Assembly: GCF_026262505.1 (NCBI RefSeq)
Contig: NW_026529243.1
Location: 1 to 64,000, forward strand
Origin: Trichomonas vaginalis G3
Lineage: Eukaryota; Parabasalia; Trichomonadida; Trichomonadidae
DNA: 64,000 nt
Direction of reading: 5' to 3'
In this document: positions 40,033-50,698 of the stretch, piece after piece
Layout: every line of letters begins with the position of its first letter
Position numbering within the stretch: position 1 is the first letter of the stretch
Notes under the pieces: model-generated
Seen by the model: only the letters and a program-made list of their open reading frames with translations
The model's database searches: none
Told to the model about the DNA's origin: nothing
Position numbers and translations under genes: made by a program

Positions 40033-40394
40033 ATGGACGCACAGAACTTAGCGAATGCACAGCAACCTGGACAACCAAACCCAGCGAATATTCCAAATGA
40101 AGTTAGAATACAAACTGCAATGGCAAACTATGTCAAGTGCCAACAGATGTACAAATGCAAACTGCCATGTCAAATGACGCTGCGTTAGGTTTGCCACCAT
40201 GGTATGCAAATATGAGATGGAAAGAGTTTTATACAAACCCTGAAGTGGGATATAAACAACTTTATGCAGATGACGCGAACACAGGAGTTGACCCAGAATA
40301 TGTTTTCTACCAGAGGAGAAACAGAATGTATGAGCTCCAGTTAAAGAATGCTATGGAACTCAACAGGAAACGTAAGAGACTAGGCGGACATTAG
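40033..40394 (+). pseudogene. 120-aa conserved element protein (P2, fossil copy)
   Basis: Homologue of 23,124-23,486, with the same leader, the VQMQTAMSNDA repeat, PPWYANMRWKEFYTNPEVGY and the basic NRKRKRLGGH end. Broken. Role unknown. Confidence 0.6.
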
Positions 40395-40412
40395 ATTTTT
40401 ACATATAGTAAA

Positions 40413-40655
40413 ATGGGTTTCTTCAGTAGTATTGGAAACTTCTTTCGAAATGTTGGAAGAGGTATATGGAATGGAATAAAATCTGTCGGAAGAGGAGTAT
40501 GGAACGGAGTCAAAAATATTGGTAAAAGAGTAGGTCAGTTTGTTGGTATTATACCTAAAGACCCTGAACCAGAAGAGCAAGCTCCTGTTATACAACAGCC
40601 TGAACCTGCACCACAGTCTAGTTGGCAACCAAATCCAACACCTCAACCGTATTAA
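40413..40655 (+). CDS. Amphipathic MG-start protein with GRGxWNG repeats (P2)
   Basis: 80 residues, open. MGFFSSIGNFFRNVGRGIWN, then VGRGVWNGVKNIGKRVGQF and a Pro/Gln tail. Differences from P1 (for example R to N, T to S, I to V) keep the amphipathic pattern. Predicted N-myristoylation site at Gly2. A membrane-active virion protein is possible. Confidence 0.65.
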   Translation: MGFFSSIGNFFRNVGRGIWNGIKSVGRGVWNGVKNIGKRVGQFVGIIPKDPEPEEQAPVIQQPEPAPQSSWQPNPTPQPY

Positions 40656-40667
40656 AAAATTATATTT

Positions 40668-41506
40668 TTACCGTTCGATAGTAGTTGTATATAAACTAAG
40701 TTCTAAGTAAAACGCATGGTATAATGGAATTATTCTCTTTCTTCCATCTGTTGTAAACCATACTTGAAAGTCTGAAATACTTCCACTCGGCGGTTCATAT
40801 AACTTTGTAGGTTTTTCGTAAAAGTCATTTGCCAAGCATAAAAAAGAGTTTTGTGCACCAGAAAATGAAGCATGAACTATAATAGCATCTGGGTCGAAAA
40901 CATTTTCATATGTTCCATTAGGGTTTTCGACTTCATAATAGTCCGGGTGTACTGGATACCATGCAGGCTGATTTAACATCCTCAAAAATCTATGCCATGC
41001 CAAGTTGTTATATTTTGTAGAAATATAAACGTTTTCTCCAAGGTCTTCTATTTTATGATTTTAACAGTTGCATTTTTCCTGTCATATATAATATCGAGAT
41101 GGTACTCTCCTTCGTCAATGTTATACTGGTTTGCATATTCGAGATAGATATCGTTTATTTTTTCTTGAAAAGCTTGAAGAGTTGTTTCTAAGTTTACAAG
41201 CAAACTAACTTGTAAAAGTTTTCCCTGTTCAAATTTCTCATACGTACGTTTTTCTTTGTTATAGTATCGAACTTCAAAACCGACTGTAAATGGGAAACCA
41301 TGTATGGCTTCTGAAATGAACTTCATTCTACGAAAGCCAATAGCTTTTGTGACAGATGGGTCTCTTAACCATCTTAATGGGTAGTCAAAACGATAGCCTT
41401 CATGCTTTACGGTCTCTGTCTCAAACTTTTGACCGACATTCGTAAAAAGTTCATCTAATGGTTTAGTTGTAGCAACTCTTGAATTTTCTTTTTCTATTGG
41501 AAGCAT
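40668..41506 (-). pseudogene. Paralogue B of the ~283-aa structural-like family (P2)
   Basis: Open segments 41,506-41,048 and 41,003-40,668 on minus match 23,752-24,598 of P1: TTKPLDELFTNVGQKF, YRFDYPLRWL, DAIIVHASFSGAQNSFLCLA, SDFQVWFTTDG. Divergent from the fibre gene, 18 bp between starts. Broken. Possible vertex or minor capsid protein; unproven. Confidence 0.6.
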
Positions 41507-41524
41507 ATTTTATCTAGAATAAAA

Positions 41525-42813
41525 ATGTCAAATGAAACAGCGTCTATGAGAGAAATACAACACAACCGACAACTCATTATGCAAGCTCTAAATAAGAACA
41601 CAACAAACTTTTCAAACTATTCTAAGATATCTGAGTCATTGAAAGAAGGAAACTTAAAACTGACATTAAACCCAATGACAGATGAGTTTCTGTTTCAAGA
41701 CAATAAGAACCATACTGTCTGTATAAATCCAACAAAAGGAACTTTAAACGAGAAACCTATATCTGAACTTCTTTTGAAAGCAGATGTTGACAACAAAGCT
41801 GACAAAGAGTATGTAGACGATGCAATAGCAAAAGAAGAAGAAAGAGCTAACAAAGCTTATGCAACGAAAGAGGATGTTGAAAAGAAAGCAGATAAAACAT
41901 ATGTTGACGATGAGTTAGCATGTGTGGCTAGTGCGTTAGTGAAGAAGGCATATAAGGAATATGTGGATGAAAAAGACAATGAAATTAAAGAAAGGGTTGA
42001 CTGGTACCATGAACGGACAACAAAGATTTTAAAAACGAAAGCCGATACAGGATGGGTTTCAGGATGTTTAGACCTTAAAGCCGACAAAGAAACTGTAGAT
42101 ATGTTGGCACAAACGGTTTCAAGTCATACCAGAGGTTTAATGGAAGATGGACAACAGTTGAAAGAGCTTGAGAAAGGTGTTACAGAGTTAAGGAATACAA
42201 AAGCAGACTCGACATGGATAAAAGGATATGTAGATGCAACAAAAGAACGTATTTTCGCATGGACAGAAGGAACATACCCACAAAAATATCATAGACATAG
42301 CATCTCTGACGTAAATGAACTTGAAGAAAAGTTATATAAAAAAGCAGACAAAACAGAGCTTCAAACATTAAAGACAGAAATACTTCAAACAGTATATCCT
42401 ATAGGTTCTATTTATACGTCAATGAACTCTACCAGACCAGAAGTAGTACTTGGTTTTGGAACTTGGACTCAAATAGTCGACAGGTTTTTGTATTGTGCAA
42501 ACTCTTCAAAGGAAACAGGTGGAAGTAAAACGATTTCAGGTGAAAATTTACCTGCACACAGTCACTACATAGATTTAAGTACATCTCAAGCAGGTTGGCA
42601 TAAGCATAAATATTGGGATTGGTCAGGAATGACAAAAGGTAAAGGATATGATGTTAAAGACGACGTTAAGTTTGCTATAAATTGTTACTGGGATGACACT
42701 CAGGGAGAAGGAACCATACACATTTCGTTTCAGGATATACGCAAACAACGGGACAAAGTAAAGACTACATGCCACCTTACATGACAGTTTACGCATGGTA
42801 TAGAATTGCTTAG
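41525..42813 (+). pseudogene. Fibre-like protein with tail-collar C-terminus (P2)
   Basis: The long open segment 41,525-42,784 has the same head (first ~110 residues) and collar (YPIGSIYTSMNSTRPEVVLG, NLPAHSHYIDLS) as P1. The stalk differs: repeated KADxxWVxxxxxxKADKETVD-type units and coiled coil replace the P1 THTHTIANI repeats. This is the mosaic pattern of phage tail fibres, where stalks are exchanged. Likely a trimeric receptor-binding spike. Broken. Confidence 0.75.
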
Positions 42814-43765
42814 TCGTCATTTTCAACTTCTTTAGCATATTCGTCAGGAGTTGTCTTATATTTGTTAGGAACTGTCTTTGAAAGTATACCACCTTGAACT
42901 TTGACAAGTTTGAAACGAGGTCTGACAATAGTAGTTTTATCTTCTGCTTGCAGTGTGTACATTTTGCCATGTTTGCCTAAAACTTCATAATATTCTCTTG
43001 TATACTTTCTTCTTTTTTACGAACACGAATGTGAGTACCTGTCGGGTTCCCATTGTTGTCATAGTCAATAGTATTTTCATATGGGTCGCGTTTAGGTATT
43101 TCTATTTTTACTTTGTCGCCTTTCTAAGTTTGAAGCCCGGCATTCTTTCTTGTTTGTCTCTTTTGACTAAATTATTAAATATATAGTCTTTCTCTAAGTC
43201 AGGGTTGTTTTTCATTTCTTCGGGGGAGTGGTTTCCCAAACCTTTTTGTTTACGGCTATTGTAAATATTTAAAACTTGTCTCATCTTTGCCATGGAGAAG
43301 TGTCTATATTTGTCGTCATATGACATTTCATTTGCTTCACCACCTTGTGGTTGGTTTAAGTCTCTTAACATTTTTATACAACGTCAATGACACCAAGAGC
43401 AGAATGGTTTTGGTCGACAATGAAATATTGGTTTACATTTTTTGAACGCAGATAGTTTTTTACATCATCTGATTTGAAAGAACTTTCACAGTCAGATGTC
43501 AGTTTTGTTGGATGGTATTTGTCAACGAATATTGTCAAAGCTGCTAAGATATCTAAAATATTTTTGGACTGTAATGGTATGGCTTCACAGTATCTTGTGT
43601 TTTGACCGACAAATATTAGCCAGTATGGTGGTCCATCTTCTCTATACCTCGGAATGTTTTCCAAGATATCCATAAACCAAGCATTTGGTGTTGAACTAAA
43701 GATTTTTATCATGAGTGCTTTTTTGTTGCCTTAGAAACATAGGGGTCCTTGTTTGGATTCGTCAT
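42810..43765 (-). pseudogene. Polinton-type rve integrase (P2, fossil copy)
   Basis: Homologue of the P1 integrase. Open pieces show the WFMDILE and LTSDCESSF motifs (43,712-43,374), the central KMLRDLNQPQGGEANEMSYD part (43,371-43,108) and the basic C-terminal tail. Same convergent overlap with the fibre stop. Broken at a few places. Confidence 0.8.
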
Positions 43766-43782
43766 TTTTTAACCCATAAGAA

Positions 43783-44184
43783 ATGGGTTTATTTGGCGCA
43801 TTAGCAGGAGTTGCATCCAGATTTTTGCCCGCAGTGGGAACAATAGCCAGAGGTGTATTTGGAGTTGGAAGGAAGATTTTGAGTACATTAGGTATACTTA
43901 AAGAGAAAGCACAACCTATTATACAAACTGTACAGAAAGGTTGGGATGTAGCACGAGATGCAGCAAATCTTATTCCAAATCCTGAAACAAGAGGAAAAGT
44001 TCAAGGATGGATGGACAATGTAGGAAGACAAGCAGGAAACTATTATAACAAAGCAAATGACTACTATAACCAAGCAGGACACTATATGGACCAAGGTGAA
44101 AGATTCTTTAACAGAGGATATAACCATGCACAACAGTGGGTAAACAATAACCAACCGCAACCACCTCAAACTTGGGGAATGTAA
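43783..44184 (+). CDS. Amphipathic MG-start protein, 133 aa (P2)
   Basis: Virtually identical to 26,855-27,256: MGLFGALAGVASRFLP, an amphipathic N-terminal third and a Tyr/Asn-rich repeat region. Open from start to stop. Probably structural or membrane-active, by comparison of layout only. Confidence 0.65.
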   Translation: MGLFGALAGVASRFLPAVGTIARGVFGVGRKILSTLGILKEKAQPIIQTVQKGWDVARDAANLIPNPETRGKVQGWMDNVGRQAGNYYNKANDYYNQAGHYMDQGERFFNRGYNHAQQWVNNNQPQPPQTWGM

Positions 44185-44202
44185 AGTTTTTACTGAGATG
44201 AA

Positions 44203-44355
44203 ATGAACAATACAGCATTGAGACAAATGGGTTCAAGATGGATTTGTCGACTTCCAGCAGTTACACAACGTGTTTGTCAAGTTCTTCCTATACCTCAGGA
44301 AGTTTTAGACCGACTTAAAAAACAACAACAACCAGTTGAAAACAAACCAAACTAA
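44203..44355 (+). CDS. 50-aa basic microprotein (P2)
   Basis: Same length and frame as 27,276-27,428, with replacements such as S to G, F to V and P to Q in the middle. Two cysteines and the LPIPQEVLDRLKK motif are kept. It lies 19 bp after the preceding gene and 19 bp before the next. Confidence 0.55.
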   Translation: MNNTALRQMGSRWICRLPAVTQRVCQVLPIPQEVLDRLKKQQQPVENKPN

Positions 44356-44374
44356 AATTTTTTACTGAGATGAA

Positions 44375-44956
44375 ATGACCGAAGAAGTTGAAACGGTAGA
44401 TTTGACACCACAAACAAAAAGTTCAGAACCATTGTCAAAACCTGTCAAAGAACTTACAGATGAAGAGAAAAATTCAATAATAGAAAGTGCCAGGTCTGGA
44501 AATACAAACCCTAACTATAAAGTCACTTTTCATAGAAATGGAACGGCAAGTATCTCAAAAAAGAAACAGACTCTCACAAATAAAATATTGAAGTCTGAAG
44601 GAACTAAAGAGACAACAGATGGAAAAGTTTATTTCACTGACCAACAGTTCATTATAGAACATCTCATTGACTTAGAGTCGAAATATTCTAAACTTTACAA
44701 CAAACACAAAAAGTTGAAAGGAAAACAAAAACAAATGGCATATGATATTTACGAAGATGTTGACGACACAACCATACCTGCAAGTGAGGTAAAGTCAGAG
44801 GAACCGAAAAGTGACGAAAAACCGATAGAAGAAGAAAAACCAAAAACTGAAGATAAACCAAAAACAAAGTTTAGTTTCAATACTAAAAGTCAACCTTCAT
44901 TAGCTGGTATGGGTTGGCGTCAAAGACTTATGGCAGCAGGTGGTTATGTAAAGTAA
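44375..44956 (+). CDS. Charged, partly disordered element protein, 193 aa (P2)
   Basis: Homologue of 27,448-28,032, with the same acidic start, NPNYKVTFHRNGTASISKKK block, helical middle and terminal SLAGMGWRQRLMAAGGY. The Lys/Glu/Pro-rich part differs slightly. Unrecognised family. Confidence 0.65.
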   Translation: MTEEVETVDLTPQTKSSEPLSKPVKELTDEEKNSIIESARSGNTNPNYKVTFHRNGTASISKKKQTLTNKILKSEGTKETTDGKVYFTDQQFIIEHLIDLESKYSKLYNKHKKLKGKQKQMAYDIYEDVDDTTIPASEVKSEEPKSDEKPIEEEKPKTEDKPKTKFSFNTKSQPSLAGMGWRQRLMAAGGYVK

Positions 44957-44988
44957 AGAAAAAAACATATTTTTTTATTTTTATAAAA

Positions 44989-45705
44989 ATGCCCCCATAT
45001 AGAATGGACAGAAGGTCTGCTAGAATAAAAGCAGAGTTAGAAAGATATGGTTGGAGAGTTTCGAAGAAGTTTAAATATAGGAAGGGAAGACCCATAAAAG
45101 TCTATGACAAATTGTCTGGTCTTCGCTACGAAATGGATTTGGAAACAGCACGTGCCAATTATCCAAACAGATTAGAGTTAGAAGAAGAACGTCTATGGAC
45201 ATGCCTTTCGATGTTAGTGAACCTCAAAGTTGAAGGACACGACGGTTTTGCCAGATTCTACTGGAAACATGACGAACAATTGCATCCTTTGAGAAGGAAA
45301 AAAGGAAAAGGTGAAGACGCACATGCTCCCATGGAAAGAACAAGATATGCATATGAGAAGTATCGTGAAGTTAGAAGTCAAATTACATCTGGTCGAACCT
45401 TTACAGTAAACTTTGACGAAGGAAAGAACAAAGAAGGCTTCATGGGTGTACTTGCTGCCATACAAGACGGAAATAAGAAAGGATACAATCTCAGACTAAC
45501 CATAACAGATTTGGACGGTCATATATACTATGCAAATGGCAATGTCACAACAGCCGCAAAACTTCTTGACGCTTTCAAGACTACAAAGAGAGAACAAATG
45601 GTTGACTCCGACTCAGACATTTTGAATGCAATTGAAGGAATTGCAAGTGTCAAGTTCGAATGGTACCAACCTAACCGTCAAGCAGTCAGACAACATGTTT
45701 GTTAG
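44989..45705 (+). CDS. Basic N-terminus protein, long form (P2)
   Basis: ATG at 44,989 (MPPYRMDRRSARIKAELERY) to TAG at 45,703-45,705, 238 residues. The basic N-terminal part equals the P1 short form. The additional C-terminal part contains HDGFARFYWKHDEQLHPLRR, YEKYREVRSQITSGRTFTVN, MGVLAAIQDGNKKGYNLRLT and ASVKFEWYQPNRQA, apparently a compact alpha/beta domain. The two elements differ by an internal segment rather than by drift. Function unknown. Confidence 0.55.
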   Translation: MPPYRMDRRSARIKAELERYGWRVSKKFKYRKGRPIKVYDKLSGLRYEMDLETARANYPNRLELEEERLWTCLSMLVNLKVEGHDGFARFYWKHDEQLHPLRRKKGKGEDAHAPMERTRYAYEKYREVRSQITSGRTFTVNFDEGKNKEGFMGVLAAIQDGNKKGYNLRLTITDLDGHIYYANGNVTTAAKLLDAFKTTKREQMVDSDSDILNAIEGIASVKFEWYQPNRQAVRQHVC

Positions 45706-45761
45706 ATGAGAAATATGAAATGGCATACCATTTTAAAACAATATATTTTTACATATATTAA

Positions 45762-46610
45762 ATGTTTCAGGTTGAAAAACAAAGAACAAAAGTAGCAGAT
45801 ACAAAACCGTTAGACTATATCTTTACAAATGCCGGTAGGACTGTATCAGATGAAGAAATTTCATCCCGAACATACAAGTTTGACTATCCAATTCGTTGGC
45901 TTCAAAGTCCTTCAGAAGCAAAGGCAATAGGATTTAGAAGAGTTTTGTTTTCAAATAGAACTAACGCATTTATGTTCGCAGTAGATTTTCATGGTCAGTA
46001 TAAAGGTGATGATGGTCTAATAGACAAATTTGACGAAATGAGAATCTTTACGGTTCGTTCAGACGAAAGTCTTGAGAAAACTCTAAATGACTTTCAAACT
46101 CAAATAAACAAATACTATTGGGAATTTCAAGAAAAATACGACTCTTTACTAAACGGAACATACTATCTGAAACTAGAATACGATAAGATGAACTCCACCG
46201 TTTCATTTCAAAAGATTGAAATTAACCCTCCAAGAGATACACAGTTTTTATTTTGGCAAGTAGACAAACGTTCTTGGGCACAATTTCTTCGGTTACTAAA
46301 CCAGAACGAACCATTACCACCTGACGGTCCTTTTAAATTTATACTTCCACCAGCAGATTTGACAGTTTATAGAAACGTGTTCGACCCTCAAAATGTTATG
46401 TGTCATGCAAGTTTCAGTTCAAGCAACAATAGTTTTCTTTGTATTGGTAAGGACTTTTATGACTTTGCTTCTAAATTCTACGAACCACCTAGTAACAGTT
46501 TCTCTGACTTTCAAGTTTGGTTCACAACAAACGGTGTGCAACATATTATTCCATTGTACTATGACTTTTATCTCGAATTGTCTTTCATATATAACTACGG
46601 AAAGTGCTGA
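45762..46610 (+). CDS. Paralogue A of the ~283-aa structural-like family (P2)
   Basis: 282 residues; about 95% alike to 28,387-29,244 by eye. It has VADTKPLDYIFTNAG, YKFDYPIRWLQSP, WAQFLRLLNQNEPLP, SDFQVWFTTNG and the IIPLYYDFYLELSFIYNYG end. Same ATATATTTTTACATATATTA leader. Possible minor capsid or vertex protein; no motif allows a firm call. Confidence 0.65.
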   Translation: MFQVEKQRTKVADTKPLDYIFTNAGRTVSDEEISSRTYKFDYPIRWLQSPSEAKAIGFRRVLFSNRTNAFMFAVDFHGQYKGDDGLIDKFDEMRIFTVRSDESLEKTLNDFQTQINKYYWEFQEKYDSLLNGTYYLKLEYDKMNSTVSFQKIEINPPRDTQFLFWQVDKRSWAQFLRLLNQNEPLPPDGPFKFILPPADLTVYRNVFDPQNVMCHASFSSSNNSFLCIGKDFYDFASKFYEPPSNSFSDFQVWFTTNGVQHIIPLYYDFYLELSFIYNYGKC

Positions 46611-47156
46611 AAAAGTATTGAAAAATATATTTTAGGGTAGAAGGTTAGATCTAACCTGTTTTCTAACCTGTTTTCTAACCTCTTGAATTTTCATGAATTT
46701 TGTGCTGAATTCGACAAAAATGAGTTTTTGGTTGAAAGAATACGGTGGAGCCAAAAGTGGCTCGACCTCAAAACAAGCATTTTGTGAAGAATATACCAAC
46801 CCGCGGAATTCGGCGGGTTGCTTTTTATACAAAGTTCAACAGGTGAATTTTCATGAATTTCCTTAAGATAGAAAAAAAGTGAGTTAAAATGAGATGTTTA
46901 CTGAAGGTGTCACCATGTCACTCGGTCATTTTAACTTCTCTGAAAAAGTGTGACAACATGACATTTTGACAACAACACAGGAAATAGATTTCATCGTATA
47001 TTTTTTGTTAAGACTTCATCGTATATGTTTTGTCAAGACTTCTTCATCGTATATGTTTTGTCGAGATTTTTATCGTTGTGGTCCGACGGTTAAGCCACAA
47101 ACGAATGTCCGACGTCCCACCAAAAAATATTTTTTTATTTTTATTGTAAGAACAGT
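46611..47156. other. Intergenic region with KilA-N shard and iterons
   Basis: Contains an AGGTTAGATCTAACCT palindrome near 46,640, a plus-strand shard matching the KilA-N FCEEYTNRG coding part (about 46,775-46,840), TCATCGTATATTTTTTGTTA-type iterons (46,990-47,070) and the shared TTTTTATTTTTATTGTAAGA leader just before the next gene. Confidence 0.6.
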
Positions 47157-47818
47157 ATGACAGTCGAAGCAAAAACGTTCACGAACAAATCTAATGGCGA
47201 AACATTCACAAAAGGCACTTACAACGGTATTGAAGTCTTACGTAGAGACAAGGATGGTTATATAAATGCAACAAAGATGTGTCAGCAGTTTAGGAAAGAC
47301 TTTAGAAGGTTGTTGGAAAATAAGTCCTGGGAAGAGTATTTTGAGGCATTTTGTGAAGAATATACCAACCGCGGAATTCCGCGGGTTGCTTTTTATACAC
47401 AGTTCATGCAGGAATTCCTGATGAAATCAAACAGGTTAGAGGAACGTATGTAGACCCAAGACTTGTAAACTATATAGCAATGTGGGCTTCTCCAAAATAT
47501 TGTATAGCAGTTGGAAAAATTCTGGACTCCATAGACAAGAAAGTTCATGAGAAATTAGATGAAGAAGAACTTGAAGATACAGTAGAGAATGCTAAACCTT
47601 TGTTCGAAGAAGAAGTTAGAAAAATGCATGAAAAACAAATAGAACATGAACGTGAGATATGTTCTGGTTATAGAGACTCGCCATACGAACTAGACCAATG
47701 GGAACAAGAAGATTTAAAGAGAGAATTTAGAGAATATGAACTCGCTAAGATAGCATTAGAAGCTGCAGAAAAGAAGTTAAAAGTTTGGGGTCGTTTTGTA
47801 CAAAAATATTGTGAGTAA
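47157..47818 (+). pseudogene. KilA-N domain protein (P2, fossil)
   Basis: The first open segment (47,157-47,453) has the KilA-N signature GIEVLRRDKDGYINATKMCQ followed by a helical region. The second (47,480-47,818) begins MWASPKYCIAVGKILDSIDK, the usual end of KilA-N, then a Glu/Lys coiled coil. KilA-N is a DNA-binding domain of large DNA viruses and phages, often in regulators. Broken. Confidence 0.7.
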
Positions 47819-48171
47819 ATGAACCATTTTTTTCGGCAAAAATATAATTTAGGGTAGAAGGTTAGATCTAACCTCTTTTCTAACCTCTTTTCTAACCTCT
47901 TGAATTTTCATGAATTTTCATGAATTTCATCGTAAATGTTTTGTCGAAACTTCTTCATCGTAAATGTTTTGTTAAGACTTCTTCTTCGTAATGAGTGTAA
48001 ACGACCAAAAAATATATTTTATGTTAGAATGTTAGATCTAACACGTTTTCTAACACGTTTTCTAACATCGTAGAAAACTCATGAAATTCATGAGTTTTGA
48101 CACTTTCACAAAAACATAAAAAATAAAGTTAGTTTTTTTAAAAAAATATTTTTTTATTTTTATTGTAAGAA
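47819..48171. promoter_or_regulatory. Intergenic regulatory-like repeats (P2)
   Basis: Two GTTAGATCTAAC modules (near 47,862 and 48,027) with TTTTCTAAC.T half-sites, several TTTTGTCGAAACTTCTTCAT iterons, then AAAGTTAGTTTTTTTAAAAA and the TTTTTATTTTTATTGTAAGA leader before 48,172. No gene. Confidence 0.55.
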
Positions 48172-49085
48172 CATGTTAGCAACAACAGCACCAAACTCGT
48201 TAGTCATGAACCCAACTTCAATGTTAGTAGAGATGAAAAGCTTCATTCCTTCTTCATATACTTTTGAAACAGAAATCCAGAAGATAAAGCAGGAACTTCT
48301 CCAAGGAGATTTAGACTGTAGTGCGAAAGATGAAAACAAATGAACAGTATCTTTACGACATGCAGGACCTCATCGACCATCTACCCAAATTGCCTGAAAT
48401 CCACAACAAAAACTCACTATTCCAGAATTCGATGAAATAGAAGTCGGACTGACTGACTCGTAGAAATAAAGAAGTTCATTCGTAAGGTAAACTATGAGTT
48501 TCTAGGATTTCATTGCAACCATAAGGTTATGGACAAAGACTGCGATATGGTATATAAGAACATCTCTGACATATATAAATCTGGGGAGTTTAAGACCTAC
48601 GACAACTTTGTTTCGTTAGTTGCTGAATGTGTATGGCAGATAAGAGATAAAGATAGAAGAGGTAAAGTATGGAACGAACAGATAAAACCTGCATGTTTTG
48701 AGTTAAAGAAAACCATTGACGCTTTAGTTGTACTTGCAGGACAAATTTCAATGTACAATGCTAAAATGAACCCGCAATGTTCAAAATGTAAGGCAGCAAT
48801 GAGGAAATATAACTACTCCGTCAAAGAGATAGAAGAATGAGAAACGACTATGCAGATTTAAAGAAAGAAGTAGAGAAACCAGCAGAAGATAAAATGAACA
48901 TGTTAGAATTTCTGAACAAAAACTATCCAACAGCAGAAGATTTCCTTCTATCTGATGTCAAGAAGAAATATAAAGAGACTTTCGGCATAGTTAAAACATT
49001 CGATATCCTCAGCGAAGAAATAGAAGCTACAAAACTGTTTAAAGTCTCACGAATTCATAACGTTTACCATGTAAAACGCTTATAA
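48172..49085 (+). pseudogene. Homologue of the 292-aa accessory protein (P2, fossil)
   Basis: Starts MLATTAPNSLVMNPTSMLVE as in P1. Open pieces at 48,529-48,840 and 48,837-49,085 keep VWQIRDKDRRGKVW, ALVVLAGQISMYNAKMNPQC, CSKCKAAMRKYNYSV and the terminal IHNVYHVKRL. Broken at several places. Function unknown. Confidence 0.6.
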
Positions 49086-49629
49086 AATAACTGGGGTAGA
49101 AAAGAGGTTAGAAAACAGGTTAGATCTAACATTCTAACATAAACATTATTTTTGCTGAATTCCGTATGAAATTTCATGAGTTTTGTGTGTTTTAGACCAT
49201 GTTAGAAAAGAGGTTAGAAAAGAGGTTAGATCTAACATTCTAACATAAACATTATTTTTACTGAATTCCGTATGAAATTTCATGAGTTTTGTGTGTTTTA
49301 GACCATGTTAGAAAAGAGGTTAGAAAACAGGTTAGATCTAACATTCTAACATAAACATTATTTTTGCTGAATTCCGTATGAAATTTCATGAGTTTTGTGT
49401 GTTTTAGACCATGTTAGAAAAGAGGTTAGAAAAGAGGTTAGATCTAACATTCTAACATAAACATTATTTTTGCTGAAAAATGACCAAATTTCATGAATTT
49501 CCTCATAAGATTGCTACCCTCGAAAAACCGAGATAGAGATTCCGTATGAAAATCATGAATTTCCTTAAGATAGAAAAAAAAGTTAGTTTTATTTTTTTTA
49601 TTTTTTTATTTTGTATGTAAGAACAGAAA
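49086..49629. repeat. Four ~115-bp direct repeats upstream of a KilA-N/T5orf172 gene
   Basis: Each copy contains GGTTAGATCTAACATTCTAA, CATAAACATTATTTTT, GAATTCCGTATGAAATTTCA and TTTTGTGTGTTTTAGACCAT, at about 49,110, 49,225, 49,335 and 49,440. A KilA-N shard (CCTCATAAGATTGCTACCCT) follows near 49,500, then the TTATTTTGTATGTAAGAACA leader. Confidence 0.75.
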
Positions 49630-50240
49630 ATGTTAAACATTGAGTTTGAAACAGTTAGAAAGATAGACAATGAGACCAAAATAGTTAGAATAGGTGATTT
49701 AAACGTAAGATACTCAAAGAAATACAAAAAATATTCTTTGTCAGACATTTTAACACTATCTGAAAAGAAAACATCCCACGACTGGGTTAAAAATGCTTCT
49801 ACTCAGAAAATTTTGACAAAAAATCCTGAGCTTATGATATCGGTAAGATTCTATGGAACAAGAGCATATCTCATCGACAAAAGTCTTATACCAGTAGTTT
49901 TGTTCTGGATTGACCCAGTTGTTGGATATAATTTCATAACATATGGTTCATTCGATACGGAACGTTGCAGTGAAGGCTTACTTTACATCGTTCAGAAACC
50001 AAAGGACTTCAATACAAAGAGATATAAGATAGGAAGAACATTTAATATAACTCAAAGATATGACAGTATAGTCAATAGAGTTAAGGTTGTGTTTGTTAAT
50101 GATATGAGAGCTGCTGAAACAGAACTACTTGAAAAGTTTAGAAAATGTATGGTGCTCCCACGAAAGGTAAAGAAACGTTTGAAGTAGATGAGATAGATAG
50201 TGCTATAAAATTATTTGACGAAGTTGCTGAAAAATACATG
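49630..50240 (+). pseudogene. KilA-N/T5orf172 (Bro-like) protein (P2, fossil)
   Basis: Close to the P1 gene at 32,906: RIGDLNVRYSKKYKKYSLSD, AYLIDKSLIPVVLFWIDP, GLLYIVQKPKDF, RYKIGRTFNITQRYDS. KilA-N-like N-terminus and T5orf172/GIY-YIG-like C-terminus. Broken. Confidence 0.7.
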
Positions 50241-50270
50241 TAAAGCGTTTATTTTTTGGTCTTTTGTGAA

Positions 50271-50590
50271 AGTCAAAGACGATATGTACCAAATGCAAAG
50301 TATTTTGACAGCATGTTTTGCTCCAGATACTAAGCTTCCTAAAGACTGGTTTAGGAACCAAAGCACACAAGAACTTTTGAGCGAAATTTCTCATATGTTT
50401 GCGACCGGTAGAAAACCGCGGGTCGCCAAAACTCTATGAAAATCGTAAAAGAACAGCGAGTAGGTAAAAAATCGTCTTGCCTAAAACTCATGAAAATCGT
50501 AAAAAATTGCCAAACGGTTTGAGAGGATATTATGTACATAGACTTCTTGTAAATGCTGTAGCAATGTGGGCTTCACCTCTTCACCTAAAC
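50271..50590 (+). pseudogene. Remnant of a further KilA-N paralogue (P2)
   Basis: GTCAAAGACGATATGTACCA begins a stretch encoding VKDDMYQMQSILTACFAPDT and FRNQSTQELLSEISHMF, related to the next gene; near 50,515-50,580 the GGATATTATGTACATAGACT piece encodes the GYYVHRLLVNAVAMWASP part. It is fused to the end of the previous locus without its own leader. Confidence 0.6.
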
Positions 50591-50698
50591 ATTATTTTTA
50601 TTGAATTCAGCAACAAAAATCATGAATTTCCTTAAGATAGAAAAAATAAAGTTAGTTTTATTTTTATTTATTTTTTTATTTTGTATGTAAAGACAGAT

